Assembly: GCA_029931535.1 (NCBI GenBank)
Contig: JAQPZY010000850.1
Coordinates: 526,167 to 590,166 of the forward strand
Reading direction: 5' to 3'
Source of the DNA: Margaritifera margaritifera
Lineage: Eukaryota; Mollusca; Bivalvia; Unionida; Margaritiferidae
DNA length: 64,000 bases
The notes under the pieces were generated by a model, which was given only the letters and a program-made list of their open reading frames with translations, had not been told where the DNA came from and did no database searches. Shown here one piece after another: positions 10,063 through 22,080 of this stretch (its first letter is position 1; each line of letters opens with the position of its first letter). The position numbers were made by a program, and so were the translations under genes.

Positions 10063-10603
10063 CCGGCCGGCAACATCGCGGGATCAACAAGTTGTACCAA
10101 TGGGATCGTCCTCTGCTTTTTCCGTCAGGTCGAGAAAGAAACTTCGGACGTAATTTTCAGCAATTGAGAACAATATTCGGAACAACTTTTATTTACATGG
10201 CACAATATGACGGCCGAAGGAGATACAGTTACAATCAGAATATTGTCGGTCTTCTCTGTTGCAATATGTATGGTACACTCCGCCCAAGCGAATCACCAAA
10301 TCCATAAATTGATGTATATTCCTACAACTACTTCCAAAGTTATTTCACGTCCAGACGGAAATGACCGAGCGATGCGCCGATCGCTGATCTACACAACTAC
10401 GCTATCGAGACTCAGACGCAGAGTAACTGGTTACCATGGTCCAAAATCCATCGAATCAATTGCTAAAAAGCGTTGAGATTTCAAGATATATTCTCCTTAA
10501 GGTAATTTCAAATGCAATAAAAATAACGTTTTAAGTTGTTAACTGTAAACTTTAAACATGTGAGATTTGCTTTAAGAAATACCGACACAAATTTTAATGT
10601 TGC

Positions 10604-10671
<68 letters not shown>

Positions 10672-12860
10672 CCTAGCAGTAGTACTAATCAAGGGGAGAG
10701 CATTCTTAATCTGGATTGGATCCAGTGCGTTTATAAAATATATTTCCGATGTCATGAATTATGCACTTTTTAGATACAAATAATTCAACTTTTCATTTAA
10801 AAATTCATATTTTCGTCACTTTTTCTATAAAATAATTCAAAATATTGGTATGATAAAGCGAATTTTATATATCCAAAAATAACTGACAAATATTTAAACT
10901 GCCATCACATATGCCTAAACAAAGATCCAAACTTTAAGACATGAAGGGATGCACGTGTATTCATGAACTGAAAAGATTATATCTCAGTTTAACAATTTTA
11001 TTGTATGTTTGTTTATTTAAATATCAACAAACTCATACATAGTCAATTGTGTGTATAAACTACATTATCGTGATGAAAATGATGACTAGAGAGAATGGCT
11101 GAAAAAGTAAGTTATAATTTTCATTGACAACAGAATAATTATACAGGGAGAGTTAGAAAACGTGCTCCATCCAGCTTTTATTTATTTATTGAGGTGGGTA
11201 GGTATTTATACATATATAATACAATGTATATAATAAATCTAAATAATACGCATAGCATGATAATCAAACAGCTAAAACTGACACATAAAAATAGTACATT
11301 TAAGACCAAACAATATTTAAAAGAAACATTTTTAACGCATACACATGCAATAGAAGGAACACAACATTATACATGTATATCAACTTGGACAAGAGAGTAC
11401 ACACTAAGCCACATTATTAGATTAAAGAGGATCAGAAAAACTATTACAAAAATCCTTGTTTTTGTGTCACAGCAGTTTTAAACAAGCTCATGTCAGACTA
11501 TCCGCTTTTTTTTTTTTCTTCGTCAGCTTTCATGAATAAATTACTGGAGATATACCTGAAAATAAATGACTTTCATTGAAAGCGATGAAGAGAAATTACC
11601 TATTTTAAATTTTAAAAAGAATAAGTCCTCATGTATCTGCATTGAAATAAACGAATTTTTTTTTAGACATGTTGAATTTCACTCAAACGTTTCACAGAAG
11701 CTATGTGGCTGAAAAGTAAGAAGGAAGACAAACAACTCCTTCCAGCTGTTCCAAGAAAAGATAAAGACTGACATAAACTTTCTATCCTTGTTATTAACCA
11801 CAGTTTGTCCGTTTCTTGTGCAATAATTACTGATTCCGTTTCTAAGTCTCATTTTGTTGTACCTGATATTAGTGAGTTTTAAAATTTGGGAAGTCCTCCA
11901 GCTATTTATATATCTAGAATATTCTATTTTTAACCAACCGTTGTTTGTTTCTCAAAACAGCATCTTAACTGGATTTCAAGTAAATTGTAGAAAAAACATA
12001 AAATAGCATGCATGGTTAATGAAAAAACCAAGAGGTAATAATACAGTTTAAAGACAAAAGTGTTTCTTTGTAGAAACCTAAAACGTGTGTTGCCTGTCAC
12101 TCCTTTCCAGGGAATCCTGATATAGCCCTGTGTGCTGTCGTATCGCAGGTCTTAAAATAAGCGATCAACAAATAAGTAAATAAAGAAACGCACCTTTAAG
12201 ATATGATATATGTCTCCTTTGTTGTTCTTTACTATTTATTAAAATGCATTTAATTTCCAATTTACAGCAAATAATTGTGGGAAGCGATCGACGGACAGAC
12301 GCCATGTAGATTCCAGATTATCCAAGGGGAGTTACTCTGATATCAAGGTAATCCAAATCAATGTCTGTATGGTGGCAGATACGCGTTATAAAGTTGTGAA
12401 CTTGCTGTGTATGTTACACAAAGTGTAAATCAACTTGAAACGCACCTGAAAGTGATTGAAATATGTTACAAATGAGTTGAATTAAACAAACTAATAGCAA
12501 ACTGGCATGTTTACAATATAGCGTTAAATTAACACATCTATTTTAAACAGTGAGGACGCCCAAACACATTGTCTATCGTCAAAACTGTAACAAAGACAAG
12601 ACAAAACAACACTTTATAACACTCAGGTTGTAAAGATTACAACATATGAGGTATATAAGAAAAAAAATATGAATATAGCGTATTATATCATTACATGCTG
12701 CTTAACAGGGATTACAAAATTCGGGAAAAACAATCTAAGAACCTGCAAATATGTTTCGAAAGTCACATGTTACATGTATTCATTAATTGATTAGATTTAT
12801 AAACGTTAGTCCTGGAAATGTAAAAATGATATATACATTTTTGTCTTTCATCCTGAAAAT
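10063..12860 (+). repeat. Long direct repeat, copy 1 (~2.8 kb; partner 34261-36640)
   Basis: The sequence is collinear with 34261-36640 in the same orientation. Shared landmarks are GCCGGCCGGCAACATC at the left end, CGAATCA(C/T)CAA, AACAAAGATCCAAA, TGGCTGAAAAAGTAAGTTA, ACGCCATGTAGA and AGGGATTACAAAATTCGG at the right. This copy additionally has an (AT)n run at 10606-10667 and roughly 350 bases between about 11905 and 12290 that are absent from the other. The shared block runs into the 3' UTR of the minus-strand LINE at 12592-16600. I see no conserved coding frame, only a polyadenylation-signal-rich AT sequence. Confidence 0.85.
10606..10667. repeat. (AT)n microsatellite
   Basis: An uninterrupted AT dinucleotide run, absent from the partner copy at about 34787. 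Confidence 0.98.
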
Positions 12861-12998
12861 AAGAACACGACAGAAGATAGTGATATTCATCGCTTATTTC
12901 TTGCGACTATCAGAGTGTACAATATATTTCGTTATAGGAAACATTAGCCCATCTACCAGTTTTAACCGGAAATCTATGATTTGCAGTTCTAAACTTAA

Positions 12999-13469
12999 TT
13001 AAACTTTTAGATATATTTTGGGCAAAGAGAAATAGATCTTTTCTAAATCCAAACTAGTTTTAAATAACCTGTAAATAAGACCTTTAGATGACGTATTGAT
13101 TTTATGTGCCCAGGCATGTCTGTTTTGATCTTTTAGTCGTAGTTCTACAGATTTTGTTAACCATTTAACTGACACAAAACTTTGATTTCTCCATACGTAG
13201 CTATACCCAGCATCATCTAATATAGATTTAACTTCTAGTATCCATTTATTGTCATAGGAATTATCGCAAAAAATGTTTGTATAAGAGAGAATACATATGA
13301 TAAGACATTTTTTCTTCATACCACTAACTAATCTAGCCCAATAGTTTGTCATGCGAGTTTCACTGTTAATAATTAAGGGGAACCGACCATGTTCACCGTA
13401 TACCATATATAGAGGGGTACATTTTTGACATTCAGTATACTTATAAGGAAAGAAAGAGGAGTTTTTCAA
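12999..13469 (-). pseudogene. LINE A ORF2 C-terminal domain
   Basis: An open stretch of ~156 codons containing GEHGRFPLIINSETRM and, near its end, LDLEKIYFSLPK. This resembles the post-RT domain common in invertebrate LINEs, in which a GRFPL motif opens a helical region ending at a short LE.Y...LP segment. It is the longest open part of the element. No start codon is expected, since it is the tail of ORF2. Confidence 0.65.
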
Positions 13470-13559
13470 CTATATCAGATGTTACAAATCCCCAAATTTC
13501 ACAAGCATATGTTAAAATCGGTACAAAATCTGTTCGAACAGTTTCATCTGAAAATCCAT

Positions 13560-14820
13560 AGGTAAATCTAAATTGTGTATACGCTTTTTAAGTAAATGCA
13601 TACCATTATTAGCTGTTGATGCTAGATTTTTCAGGCCATTGGAGAACTTTCCATTCTTGTGAAATATAAGGCCTAAGTGTTTATATTCATCTACAACATC
13701 AATATAGGCATTTTTTTATATATCTTAAAATAGCTTGTGTAATCTTTTTTGAACCAAATGCAATAATTTTGTTTCTTCTCTGTATTGATTGTAAGTTTCC
13801 AGTTATTTTAGTATCTACTGAACATATCAAGGGTATATTGCATGTCAGCAGGATTTTGCACGACAAGTATAGTGTCATCAGCGTACAAAAGAAACATAAC
13901 ATTTAACATATTTACAAAGTCAGTATGTTTGGAGGGCACAGCGCTACCTCTACACCCATTTACTAGTAAAAAATATTATAGGTCATTTAGGAATAAGGTG
14001 AACAATAATGGGTATAGATTTTACCCTTGTCTTACACCTTTTTCACATGAGATAAAACGGAAAGTTCATTATTTACACAGACACATGATTTCATATCATT
14101 ATAAATACTTAATATAACATTAAAACACTTTTCCCTGATGCCTACCAAACATAATGTATACCATAATCCAACTCCCCATACATTCTCAAAGGCACTTTAA
14201 AATCAACAAAAGTACACAAAGTTTATTTTTGCAATGTCTAATAAATTCAATAAGGCTGCACAAAAGAAAATTTTTGTCTGTTGTGGAATAGCAATTCTTG
14301 AATCCAGCTTGAGTCTCAGATTATCATCAAGGAATTTAGACAATCTTAAATTCAATATAACGGTAAAAACTGTACCAAAACAGCTAACTAAAGCTATAGG
14401 TCTATAATTTGATATCTCGGTTTTGTCACTTTTTTTTTATAAACTGGCACAATAACACCTTTAGTCCAACCATCTGGTATGAAGCCAGTATTCAAGATTA
14501 TATTAAAAAGTTGTACATGCACATTTAACATTTCAGCAATTGAGCTTTTTATATATTCATTTAATATATTATCAGTTGAACATGATTTATTATTTTTAGA
14601 TTGTTAACAAATTTTTATATTTCTTCATCAGCAATTGAGTCATTCAGACACTAGTTATCGACAACATCCACTGCTTGCACCGTTTTGGGCATTACTCGGT
14701 CGTCACTATCTGTGTTCACTGAGTTTATTTGTTTAAAATATTCCAAATATTCTTGCAATTTGATACCTTGAACAGGTCTTTTCTTGCCCACATTATGTAT
14801 CATACTCCAGTATCTCTTTT
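13560..14820 (-). pseudogene. LINE A reverse transcriptase, broken
   Basis: On the minus strand the motif GVRQG lies at about 14040-14026, followed by LLFTLFLNDL; the catalytic LLYADDTILV lies at about 13890-13865. These are the RT B and C motifs in correct order and spacing. Stops and shifts interrupt the frame in between (for example after GVRQG). The YADD box itself is preserved. Confidence 0.8.
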
Positions 14821-14929
14821 GATCTTCTGATTGTCAAGTGCGTATTTTCCTTCGCAGTGATTTTTTTATAACGATATTAATGAATTGCAAGAGTTTTCTT
14901 ATAATGTATACTAGCTGTTAGCTTTACTA

Positions 14930-15406
14930 TTAAGCAGTGTTTCTAATTTCATGGACTTTCCTATACAAGTCGTAATGTTTTCTGGCTTTCATGCACTCAT
15001 TGACAAACCATGTCTGAGAGTCATCTTTTTTCTTGCGTGCATTTGCAGAACTTTCACCTTTATGTCCTTTATGAGAAAATGTCAGTTCAGCAGAGCTAAT
15101 AAAAATGTTACTTATGTCGTTGATGATTCTATTTCCATCGTCAAGTGTTATATTACCGTTACTGATAAGTTCCTGCAATTCAAAGTCTATATAACTCAGA
15201 TTATGAACGTTCATATTCGCCAGGAATTCATTTTTTCTTCTCGAATCCCACAATCTTCTAGTTCTAGTTTCTGTGATAGAATAATCAAGTACATGTAGCT
15301 GATTACTTCGAATTTGGTATGCTAAAGCACAGTGAATGTCTGAAAACAAAGGATTAAAATCAAGCACTTCAACATTTTTTAACAATTGGAAGCCACTTAA
15401 AGTCAT
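14930..15406 (-). pseudogene. LINE A ORF2 linker between endonuclease and RT
   Basis: A 158-codon open stretch. The start contains NPLFSDIHCALAYQI, which resembles the last endonuclease motif (S-D-H-x-x-L/I), here SDIH. It continues into a charged linker with KKKDDSQTWFVNECMKARKH, the W-x-x-x-x-C/K-x-A pattern seen before the RT in LINEs. No function beyond being part of ORF2 is implied. Confidence 0.65.
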
Positions 15407-15594
15407 TACTAGATAGTAAATTAGGTTCTTGTCACCGGATGTGCATTTCCAACTCCCCTGTTTACACCCACCCTTCCGTTACAAATATACATATTATTTT
15501 TTTCAAAATTCAATAAATGCATACCATACCTATTTCCATTTCTGTCTTGCGATTATTGGACCTGGGGTATACTATATTTGCATGGACGTTCAGT

Positions 15595-16110
15595 CTACTG
15601 TATGTAATTCGTTGTATAATTATCAAGACTGAATATATCAGTTTGGTTTGTATTAGGAAAGTTATTACAAATATCTGATAAATTAGCAGTTCTGGCACTA
15701 AAGTCACCAACGAGAAAAATTAAACTAGAGCTATTAGAAAAATGTAGTATTTTATTTTCTATTTCAGTAAATGCTTTACCACAGCTATACTCCAAACATT
15801 CTGGTGGTATATATACCGATCCAACAATGACAGAATCACTATCAGTTATTTCTATATTTGTAATTTTGATCCAAAGGGTATGTTCTGATTCTGATCCTAC
15901 AACATCCACACACTCAGAGAGAGAATACATAATAAGAACTGCTATACCCCCGGAACGTTGGAGACATCTACGTCTGTTTTTTTTTTTTTTTTTGTAATTA
16001 TCTTATAACCATTGACACTGATTTCATCTATATATTTAAGCTTAGTTTCACTGGAACAATATTTAGGATGAGTCCAGGGTAGATAGAAGTCACATTTTCC
16101 CAATGTTAAA
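15595..16110 (-). pseudogene. LINE A APE-type endonuclease, broken
   Basis: The open part (15930-15595) has GSVYIPPECLEYS and FLVGDFSARTANLSD. These match the LINE endonuclease motifs (x-Y-I-P-P-E and G-D-F-N-A-R), with the usual Asn of GDFNA replaced by Ser. The N-terminal half continues upstream in another frame (RSGGIAVLI at about 15960-15925), broken by a poly(T) run at 15979-15996. The catalytic Asn change and the frame breaks mean it is dead. Confidence 0.75.
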
Positions 16111-16139
16111 AAAATAATTGTCTCACATCCTCTTATTTC

Positions 16140-16560
16140 CTCTGGATACCAGTTATGACAAACACAACATTTTCATTGTCATTAACATCGTCAGAAAACT
16201 CACTTTCTTCTAATCATAAATCAGTGCGTGCTCCTTTGGTATTGGTTCGTGATGTACTAGGAACAGGTTCTTTGTTTTCTTTGGGATGTTTCAGATTTTG
16301 CTTTTCTGTTTTTCTTCTGGTCTGCAGTTTCGCTTTTTACAACCACACTTTTTTCATCAGAAAGTTTTGTCTTCTTTGCTGCCTATTTGAGAACATAAGT
16401 ATTTGACGTCTTCTGTAGATTTCCAGATAAGAAGGGTGGAATAAATTTTCAGTTTGGTTTCTTAACTATGGCATTTGTAATAATTCTGTCTTCAAAAAGT
16501 GAAGACTTGAATGTAATGTTCCTACAATAAATTTGCTCTTTGTTGTCTTGTTGGCTGGTG
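16140..16560 (-). pseudogene. Possible LINE A ORF1 remnant
   Basis: The minus strand upstream of the endonuclease has a short charged, serine-rich reading stretch (for example VPSTSRTNTKGARTDL) in the place where ORF1 or the ORF2 N-terminus is expected. There is no CCHC or RRM signature. The assignment rests on position only. Confidence 0.3.
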
Positions 16561-16706
16561 TAAACTCATATACTGTTACTACTGGATTCTGTTTTTCTGC
16601 TTTTGTGTTTAGTAATTGTTTTGTGGATGCAACTTGTTTCTTCCCGTGATGAAGAGCTTATTTAACTCAAAACGTTGGGAAAACTGTTTTGTATTTGCGA
16701 CGTTAT

Positions 16707-16849
<143 letters not shown>

Positions 16850-16913
16850 TGCAGAATAAGTAGGGGATGCTGTGTACGCTTTTAGCGATAAATTAATCCC
16901 TTTCCACCTGTAG

Positions 16914-17036
16914 GACCATCATTTTTCGACCAACAGCTGGCGATGTTCTTTCCAGACTTAATCGCAATCTATTCTGCTCTTCTTGGAATTGGCTTTTACT
17001 TCTCGGTGGTCATGTGTGCATTCAGCTATAGCTACA
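16914..17036 (+). CDS. Coding exon with a transmembrane helix
   Basis: The acceptor CCTTTCCACCTGTAG precedes 123 bases and the donor A|GTAAGTAAGT. Only one frame is open through the exon. It enters in phase 1 and leaves in phase 1, so the exon is symmetric and could be skipped without shifting frame. The peptide runs PSFFDQQLAMFFPD into the hydrophobic helix LIAIYSALLGIGFYFSVV and ends in a Tyr/Ser-rich segment. This is a single-pass or multipass membrane protein exon of unknown family. Neighbouring exons were not found. A distant candidate for the tail is the stretch ending at 43433, but nothing links them directly. Confidence 0.7.
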
Positions 17037-17940
17037 GTAAGTAAGTTCTGTATCATCGCTAGGAAAATTACTGGTCATCAGTTATTCACCCAGGACACTG
17101 CCTTTCATCGTCAATACACTGAGATCTTTCATCACACATGTGTTAGCTGCTGACGTATCATGCTGCATACTTGTAATTTATTTCCGCCAAATTCAGACTT
17201 TGATCTTACCAGTTTAGCTATTAGATCTTACCAGTCTGACCTATTTATGTTACCTGCTTAGCATTTTTATACCACGCCAAAAAATTTAGAAATAGCTTAT
17301 CATATTCTACTTGTCTGCCCGTCAGTGCGTACGTACGTTGGTACGTTTACCTGATAAAGTTTGCATTTAGGTCAGTTACTCGGGAACTGATGGCCACAAA
17401 GTCAAGTAGCTTTGTCTGTGAATGTGTCTTAGTAAATGCAAATAATACTTTCAAAACAAAGTTAATGTGGCCTATATTTTACCTTTCAGGGACTGGGGAA
17501 AATTAGGAATTTGGTCACTTCCTCAGACATTGATGCAAATCTGTGTGTGATTGCGTCCTTATGAGTCCAATACTAACGTAGGAAAATTAGATCACTGTGA
17601 CCTATATTTCCTAACTAAGTGACTTCGGTTAAGTTTTGTATTTAGGTTCATTGTTGGTTGCAGAGTTATGCAAACGTCTTTGTGGTTGATCTTGTTGAGT
17701 ACAACACGATCATACCAAACGTAGGTGATTATGGCGGAACATTCGTATATCCTAACTCATTTCTAATTCGTAACTGTTTTATTATATATTATATTGTCAG
17801 CGTGATGTATTTTTGTTGGTTCAAACTGTTAAGCTCTTCTTAAGGACTATTATCTTCAGCACAGTTGATATAAATGTAGTAAGTAAATACGTATCGGAGA
17901 TATATCAGGTTAGTGTGAATATATAAATAGTGATTAAACA
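17037..17940 (+). other. Probable intron sequence, no other feature recognised
   Basis: Non-coding, moderately AT-rich sequence after the donor at 17037. No repeat unit, exon or element end was recognised. Confidence 0.45.
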
Positions 17941-18256
17941 AATTTCATAGTTGTTATTTTGTACTTTTTGACTGCCTTAAAAATCTCCTGACGTTACTAT
18001 TGTTCAGTTTCTGATATTAATATATTTTGTAGTCTAAGAGAACATGCTTTGCTGTTTCTGGTTCACCGCATGAACACCTACTGCTAAATGGAAATGTGTT
18101 TTTTTTTTTTTGTTTTTTTTTTTTAAAGGATCATAGTTTTAATAATCTGCAAACTAATCGAAGTCTTGTGTGCATAATTTGTGTTAATCTCTTGCATAAT
18201 TTGTGTTAATCTCTCCATTTGATAGTAATAGAAAGTAACCTTTTGTAGATCTCTGT

Positions 18257-18556
18257 TTAAGTTTGATTTAAAAATATTATAACGAAGGGTTGTTCCAAAT
18301 TTCCAAAGACAGAGGATTTCATTCCCCCAACAGACTTTGGTAAAAATGAATTTTGGTATATGACCGTGCTGGCAAAAGACGTTTGGAGGTTGGTTCTATC
18401 ACAAGCTTGTTTATTTCCTTCTGGAAATTTGACGGAATCAAAGTCCTCATTTATCCAGGAGCGACGCCATGATGCAGTTTGTTTTAAAACGATTATTTTT
18501 AACATTCTATGTGTGTAGCGCCTTTTTAAGATACTTGCCCATTTTGTCTCCGCCAC
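18257..18556 (-). pseudogene. LINE B C-terminal part
   Basis: Contains NSFLPKSVGGM followed by a decayed tail, comparable with the N-S-F-I/L-P-x-x-I-R-x-W-N segment near the C-terminus of CR1-like ORF2. It sits between the RT core and the cysteine motif, as expected. The frame is open but short. Confidence 0.6.
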
Positions 18557-18765
18557 AATTTTAGCATATAGATTTGATATAGATTTTGTTGCCCTACAAA
18601 CAATCCAACCTGCTTCAGTTTGAATTTATTTTCAATTCATCTTTTTCATACTGGGTGCACTTATCCCAGCTTATATCAAAGTACTCCAAAGGAGATTTTC
18701 TATCAAGTTGAAGTTTCAATCTTCGTAGAATATCTAACCTTTTCCATGATTTTGAAGTTATTTGT

Positions 18766-18767
<2 letters not shown>

Positions 18768-18838
<71 letters not shown>
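18768..18838. repeat. (AT)n microsatellite
   Basis: An uninterrupted AT run inside LINE B. Confidence 0.97.
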
Positions 18839-18841
<3 letters not shown>

Positions 18842-18994
18842 CCAGGATAGTGTTTCATCCAGTGTTAGATTCAGGTGTTTATGAAAAGCGACATTCTTAA
18901 CAACCGTGTCATTAATTAAAAGTTGTGACTGATGTTTCTTTTGAGATGTTCTGGATACGGTAATTGATTTGTTTTGTTTGAATTAAAAAATCAA

Positions 18995-19303
18995 CTAACC
19001 ATTGATTAGTCCAGCAAATGATTTTAAGTGAGTTTTCGTTAAGAGCACCAGCAACAAGGGTTGGATCTTCAACAATTCTTCAACAATTATTGATAACGAA
19101 GTATCATCAGCAAATAGTCTTGTACTGAAATGAATATCAGTAACAATATCATTACTATAAATAAAAAATAACATTAGTCCGAATATAGATCCCCGATGCA
19201 TACCAACCTTGACATAGTGTTGGTCTGAAGTGCAACAATCTATAACTACTTTTTGCTCCCTATATGAAAGATAATTGCTAAACCATTCAAATAGTTTATA
19301 CAT
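18995..19303 (-). pseudogene. LINE B reverse transcriptase core
   Basis: The open stretch contains WFSNYLSYREQKVVI, then a B-motif remnant GMHRGSIFGLMLFFIYSNDI, then the C motif STRLFADDTSLSIIVE. The expected GxPQGS is changed to GMHRGS but FADD is kept. The order and the FADDTSL box are typical of CR1/Jockey-type RTs. Confidence 0.8.
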
Positions 19304-20299
19304 TCTAATATTCCTTAGTTAATAAATTACGCCTTCGTAGAAGGCCTTACCAATATCACAACATACCATTCTAATTTCTTTGTCTACGTCGACTGCCTTG
19401 CAAAAAGTATTATACATATCACACAATTGTCAAACAGTCGCATCTTTTGGGGTGAAACCATATTGAAGATGACTAATTAGATTGTTGGCTGTTAGATAGT
19501 TATACAAATGTTGGAAGACACAATTTTTAAATATTCCACCAACACTGCTTACTAGAGAAATAGGTCTGTAATTTGAAACATCATTTTTTGTATCCCCTTT
19601 TTATGAATATGAAAATATGAATCTTAGAGCGATTCGTTGAATGAAAGGTTCTGATAAATATCGTGATAATATATGAGTGCCTTCCTTAAGTAGCACATGG
19701 TGGATCACATCAGTTCCTCCTGCCTTGCTAATGTTGGATTTGAAAGTGTATCTTCAATATCGTTTCCGCTCAAGTGAAAAGTATTAGGACATAGTCAGGA
19801 AGAGATATAGATGGGAAGGTAGTGTGTGAATACTGTTAGGGCAATGTCAGTAAGAGGTATAGGGGGCAGAGCATCTGAAGTGCTATATACAATGGATTGT
19901 TCAGAGAAATATTTATGAAATAAATTTGCTTTATCAAGACTAGAGTGAAAATATTAGTCATTATTTGTGAGGGGTGGATACTCTAATTTTATATTTTGCT
20001 TCAGAAATGTTTTAGCTATATTGCACCAAAGTTTTGGACCAATATTTTCATCTTGAACTTGTCAGCTACTTTGTTGAAATACTCAAGTTTGGCATTTCTT
20101 ACGGCGCTTATAACTCGGTTCTAATATATCTTAATTTGGTCCAATGTGAAAACAGATTTGTTCTTTTAGCCAAAAGGTGGATTTTGTTTTCTTTTGCAAG
20201 ATTAGTTTTCATGTTATTGTGCGTCCATGGAGAATCTGTAGAACGCATTGTTATTATTTTGTTGGGAATAGCGGAATCGGCTGCCAGTAGGACCTACTC

Positions 20300-21212
20300 A
20301 TCTATCAAAATATTATAAAATCCCATTGAGCTGTATGTAACAAGTCTCTGTACAATTCGTAATTAGCTGCTTGATAGTTCCATACTTTTCGTTTAAAAGT
20401 ATGTTGCCGATTTATCGAGAGACAGAGAGAGAGAGAGAAAGATCGTGGAATAAAAAGATACTGTTTGGAAAAAGAACGAAGGTCACGATCATATATTAGC
20501 GGTTTGGTGGGATAAGATAGATAATCAGGTACAAGACCATTGGCCGTTTTGTACATTATGGAACCTTTTTGCAATGCAATACTTTCACAAAATGGTAACA
20601 AATTTTATATCGAAAACTTTTAAGAAAATATCAGTTTTTAGAATTATTAGGACAGCTCGTTTTTGTAATTTAGTAATTTGATCAGTTGGAGCGGTATTGC
20701 AGTTGCCCTAAAGAGTGCACCCATAAGATAAAATTTTCAAAAATATAGCTATTGTAATATAGTTTTAAAATATTTCCAGGAACATAATTTGAAAGGATTT
20801 TCATAAGTGCAATCCATTTACTAATAAAAGACAAATGCAATAAACTTGAGTGTCCCAATGAAGACAGCTATCAATGAAGATATATAGCGATTTTTGAGAG
20901 TATACAGAAGCAAGTCCAAAGTAACTGAGTATACGTTTGAGTGCGGGAATTGTTGACAGTTTCTGGGTGGAGAAAACTGTCTTGCAATTAATTTGTGATA
21001 GATTTGTGTGCTTTTTATTTTGCGTATGCCACATTTGAACAGATTGAATATCGGTTTGAAGATGATAATCGACAACGGACGTAGAGCTTCCCGATGGTGG
21101 ATAGTTATGTCATCAGCGAATATATCGGAATTAGAGTATTTAAGACATAGATGAAGCTTTTTTATAAGACATAGGTGAAGTTCTTTTATAAAGATTACTA
21201 AAATGACAGGGC
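20300..21212 (-). mobile_element. LINE B2 fragment (RT to C-terminus), 5' end abutting the Polinton ATPase
   Basis: On the minus strand the RT B-to-C region reads CPVILVIFIKEL then IFADDITIHH (FADD at about 21125-21110). The C-terminal segment at 20601-20305 has LPFCESIALQKGSIMYKTAN and SKQYLFIPRS, a pattern shared by CR1-like ORF2 tails. A 28-bp tandem duplication lies between the two RT motifs. The element starts abruptly in the middle of the RT, as 5'-truncated LINE insertions do, within a few bases of the first ATPase residues on the opposite strand. Confidence 0.75.
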
Positions 21213-22080
21213 AAAACAGAACTTGTCAAATCGATCGAACGCAATAACAATCGTTTGATCGTCCACAAAACGTATCGTGTGGTGTTACAAAGTGTGGCAA
21301 TCGTCTTACACGTTACTCCAAGAACGTCAAGAATAATCCATTTAGTTTGTAAAAAATATTCCCCGAGAAGGCGATGGCATCGTGTCTGACTTTAGTCAAA
21401 CATATCTTGTCATCTTTGAGGACATGTTACGAGAAGACGAAGAAGAAATTACACTTTGGTTTACACGAAGAAGACATCATAGTAATGCTATTATTATTAC
21501 TCAGAATTTATTTCAACAAAGTAAACATTATCGCACCATCGGTCTCAATGCACATCATGTGGTGTTGTTTTATAGTCCAATAGACAAACCTCAAGTTCAA
21601 GTGTTAGTCAAACAGTTAGGAACACCTTGGCTCAGTGATGCGTATGACGATGTCACTCAATTGCCACATGCATATTTAAAAGCTGCTATTCCCGATTATT
21701 TGAGATTTTGTACAAAATTGTTTCCAAATTCGTGCCATATAGGTGCAATTGGTGACATTAAGGTGGACCTGTCACGTGCACGTTATCTTCCTGGTTTTCG
21801 TCCGTCTAAAACTGAAAAGAAAACAACATTCACCTCGTTTCATTTTACCAGTATTCAAGATGACTTCCTTTCAGTCTCATCCTCCTACGAAATTGATTCC
21901 TGCACTGCATACTATCAGGCACAACAAAAATGCACAAGCACGTTCTCATTTATTCGGAATGTTAAGGTGGCTTACTATTACAGCATGTCAGGTACTACAA
22001 GTCATCATTCACATACCAAAAGCAAAACGTTTGAGATTACAAGGGTATCTATCCCTTGAAGGAAGCTTCTACCACCGCTA
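21210..22080 (+). pseudogene. Polinton packaging ATPase (FtsK/HerA-type), broken
   Basis: A possible Walker A remnant, GKTELVKSIE, lies at 21210-21239. After a 1-base shift, WCYKVWQSSYTLLQERQE lies near 21280. The longest open part, from 21382, has a Walker-B-like YLVIFEDML, then RRHHSNAIIITQNLFQQSKH, then VVLFYSPIDKPQVQVLVKQL. The TQNLF and LFYSPxDKxQ blocks are characteristic of Polinton genome-packaging ATPases. Stops lie at about 21322 and 21334, and the C-terminus shifts frame near 21750. The usual length is about 230-260 residues, so most of the domain is present. The LINE B2 fragment abuts its start. Confidence 0.85.

Larger units (their letters stand above)
12592..16600 (-). mobile_element. 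Non-LTR retrotransposon (LINE A), decayed, ~4 kb
   Basis: In element order the minus strand carries ORF1-like remnants (about 16560-16140), an APE-type endonuclease (about 16100-15595), a linker (15406-14930), a reverse transcriptase (about 14820-13560) and a C-terminal domain (13469-12999). A 3' UTR follows with a polyadenylation signal and a short (TCTTG)n tail at 12592-12611. Layout and order are those of autonomous LINEs. Frameshifts and stops are scattered, so it is inactive. It lies between the long repeat and the exon at 16914-17036. Confidence 0.85.
17940..20290 (-). mobile_element. Non-LTR retrotransposon (LINE B), 5'-truncated and decayed
   Basis: The minus strand gives, in order, a pre-RT linker (PWTHNNMK and IRTEL near 20250-20110), an RT core (19303-18995) and a C-terminal region (18556-17940). 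The C-terminal region ends with a cysteine motif, CSCGEPETAKHVLLD, at about 18075-18025. That C-x-C-G-x-x-E-x-x-x-H motif is the post-RT zinc motif of CR1/Jockey-type LINEs. An (AT)n run (18768-18838) is inserted in it. Many stops; no endonuclease is left. Confidence 0.8.

Noticed and set aside
11091..11110. ATGGCTGAAAAAG|GTAAGT-like start exon in the long repeat (also at 35219)
   Set aside because: The five-codon exon has only AAAAG|TAAGTT in the actual sequence, so GT follows AAAAA directly. No acceptor gives a conserved continuation in the two copies.
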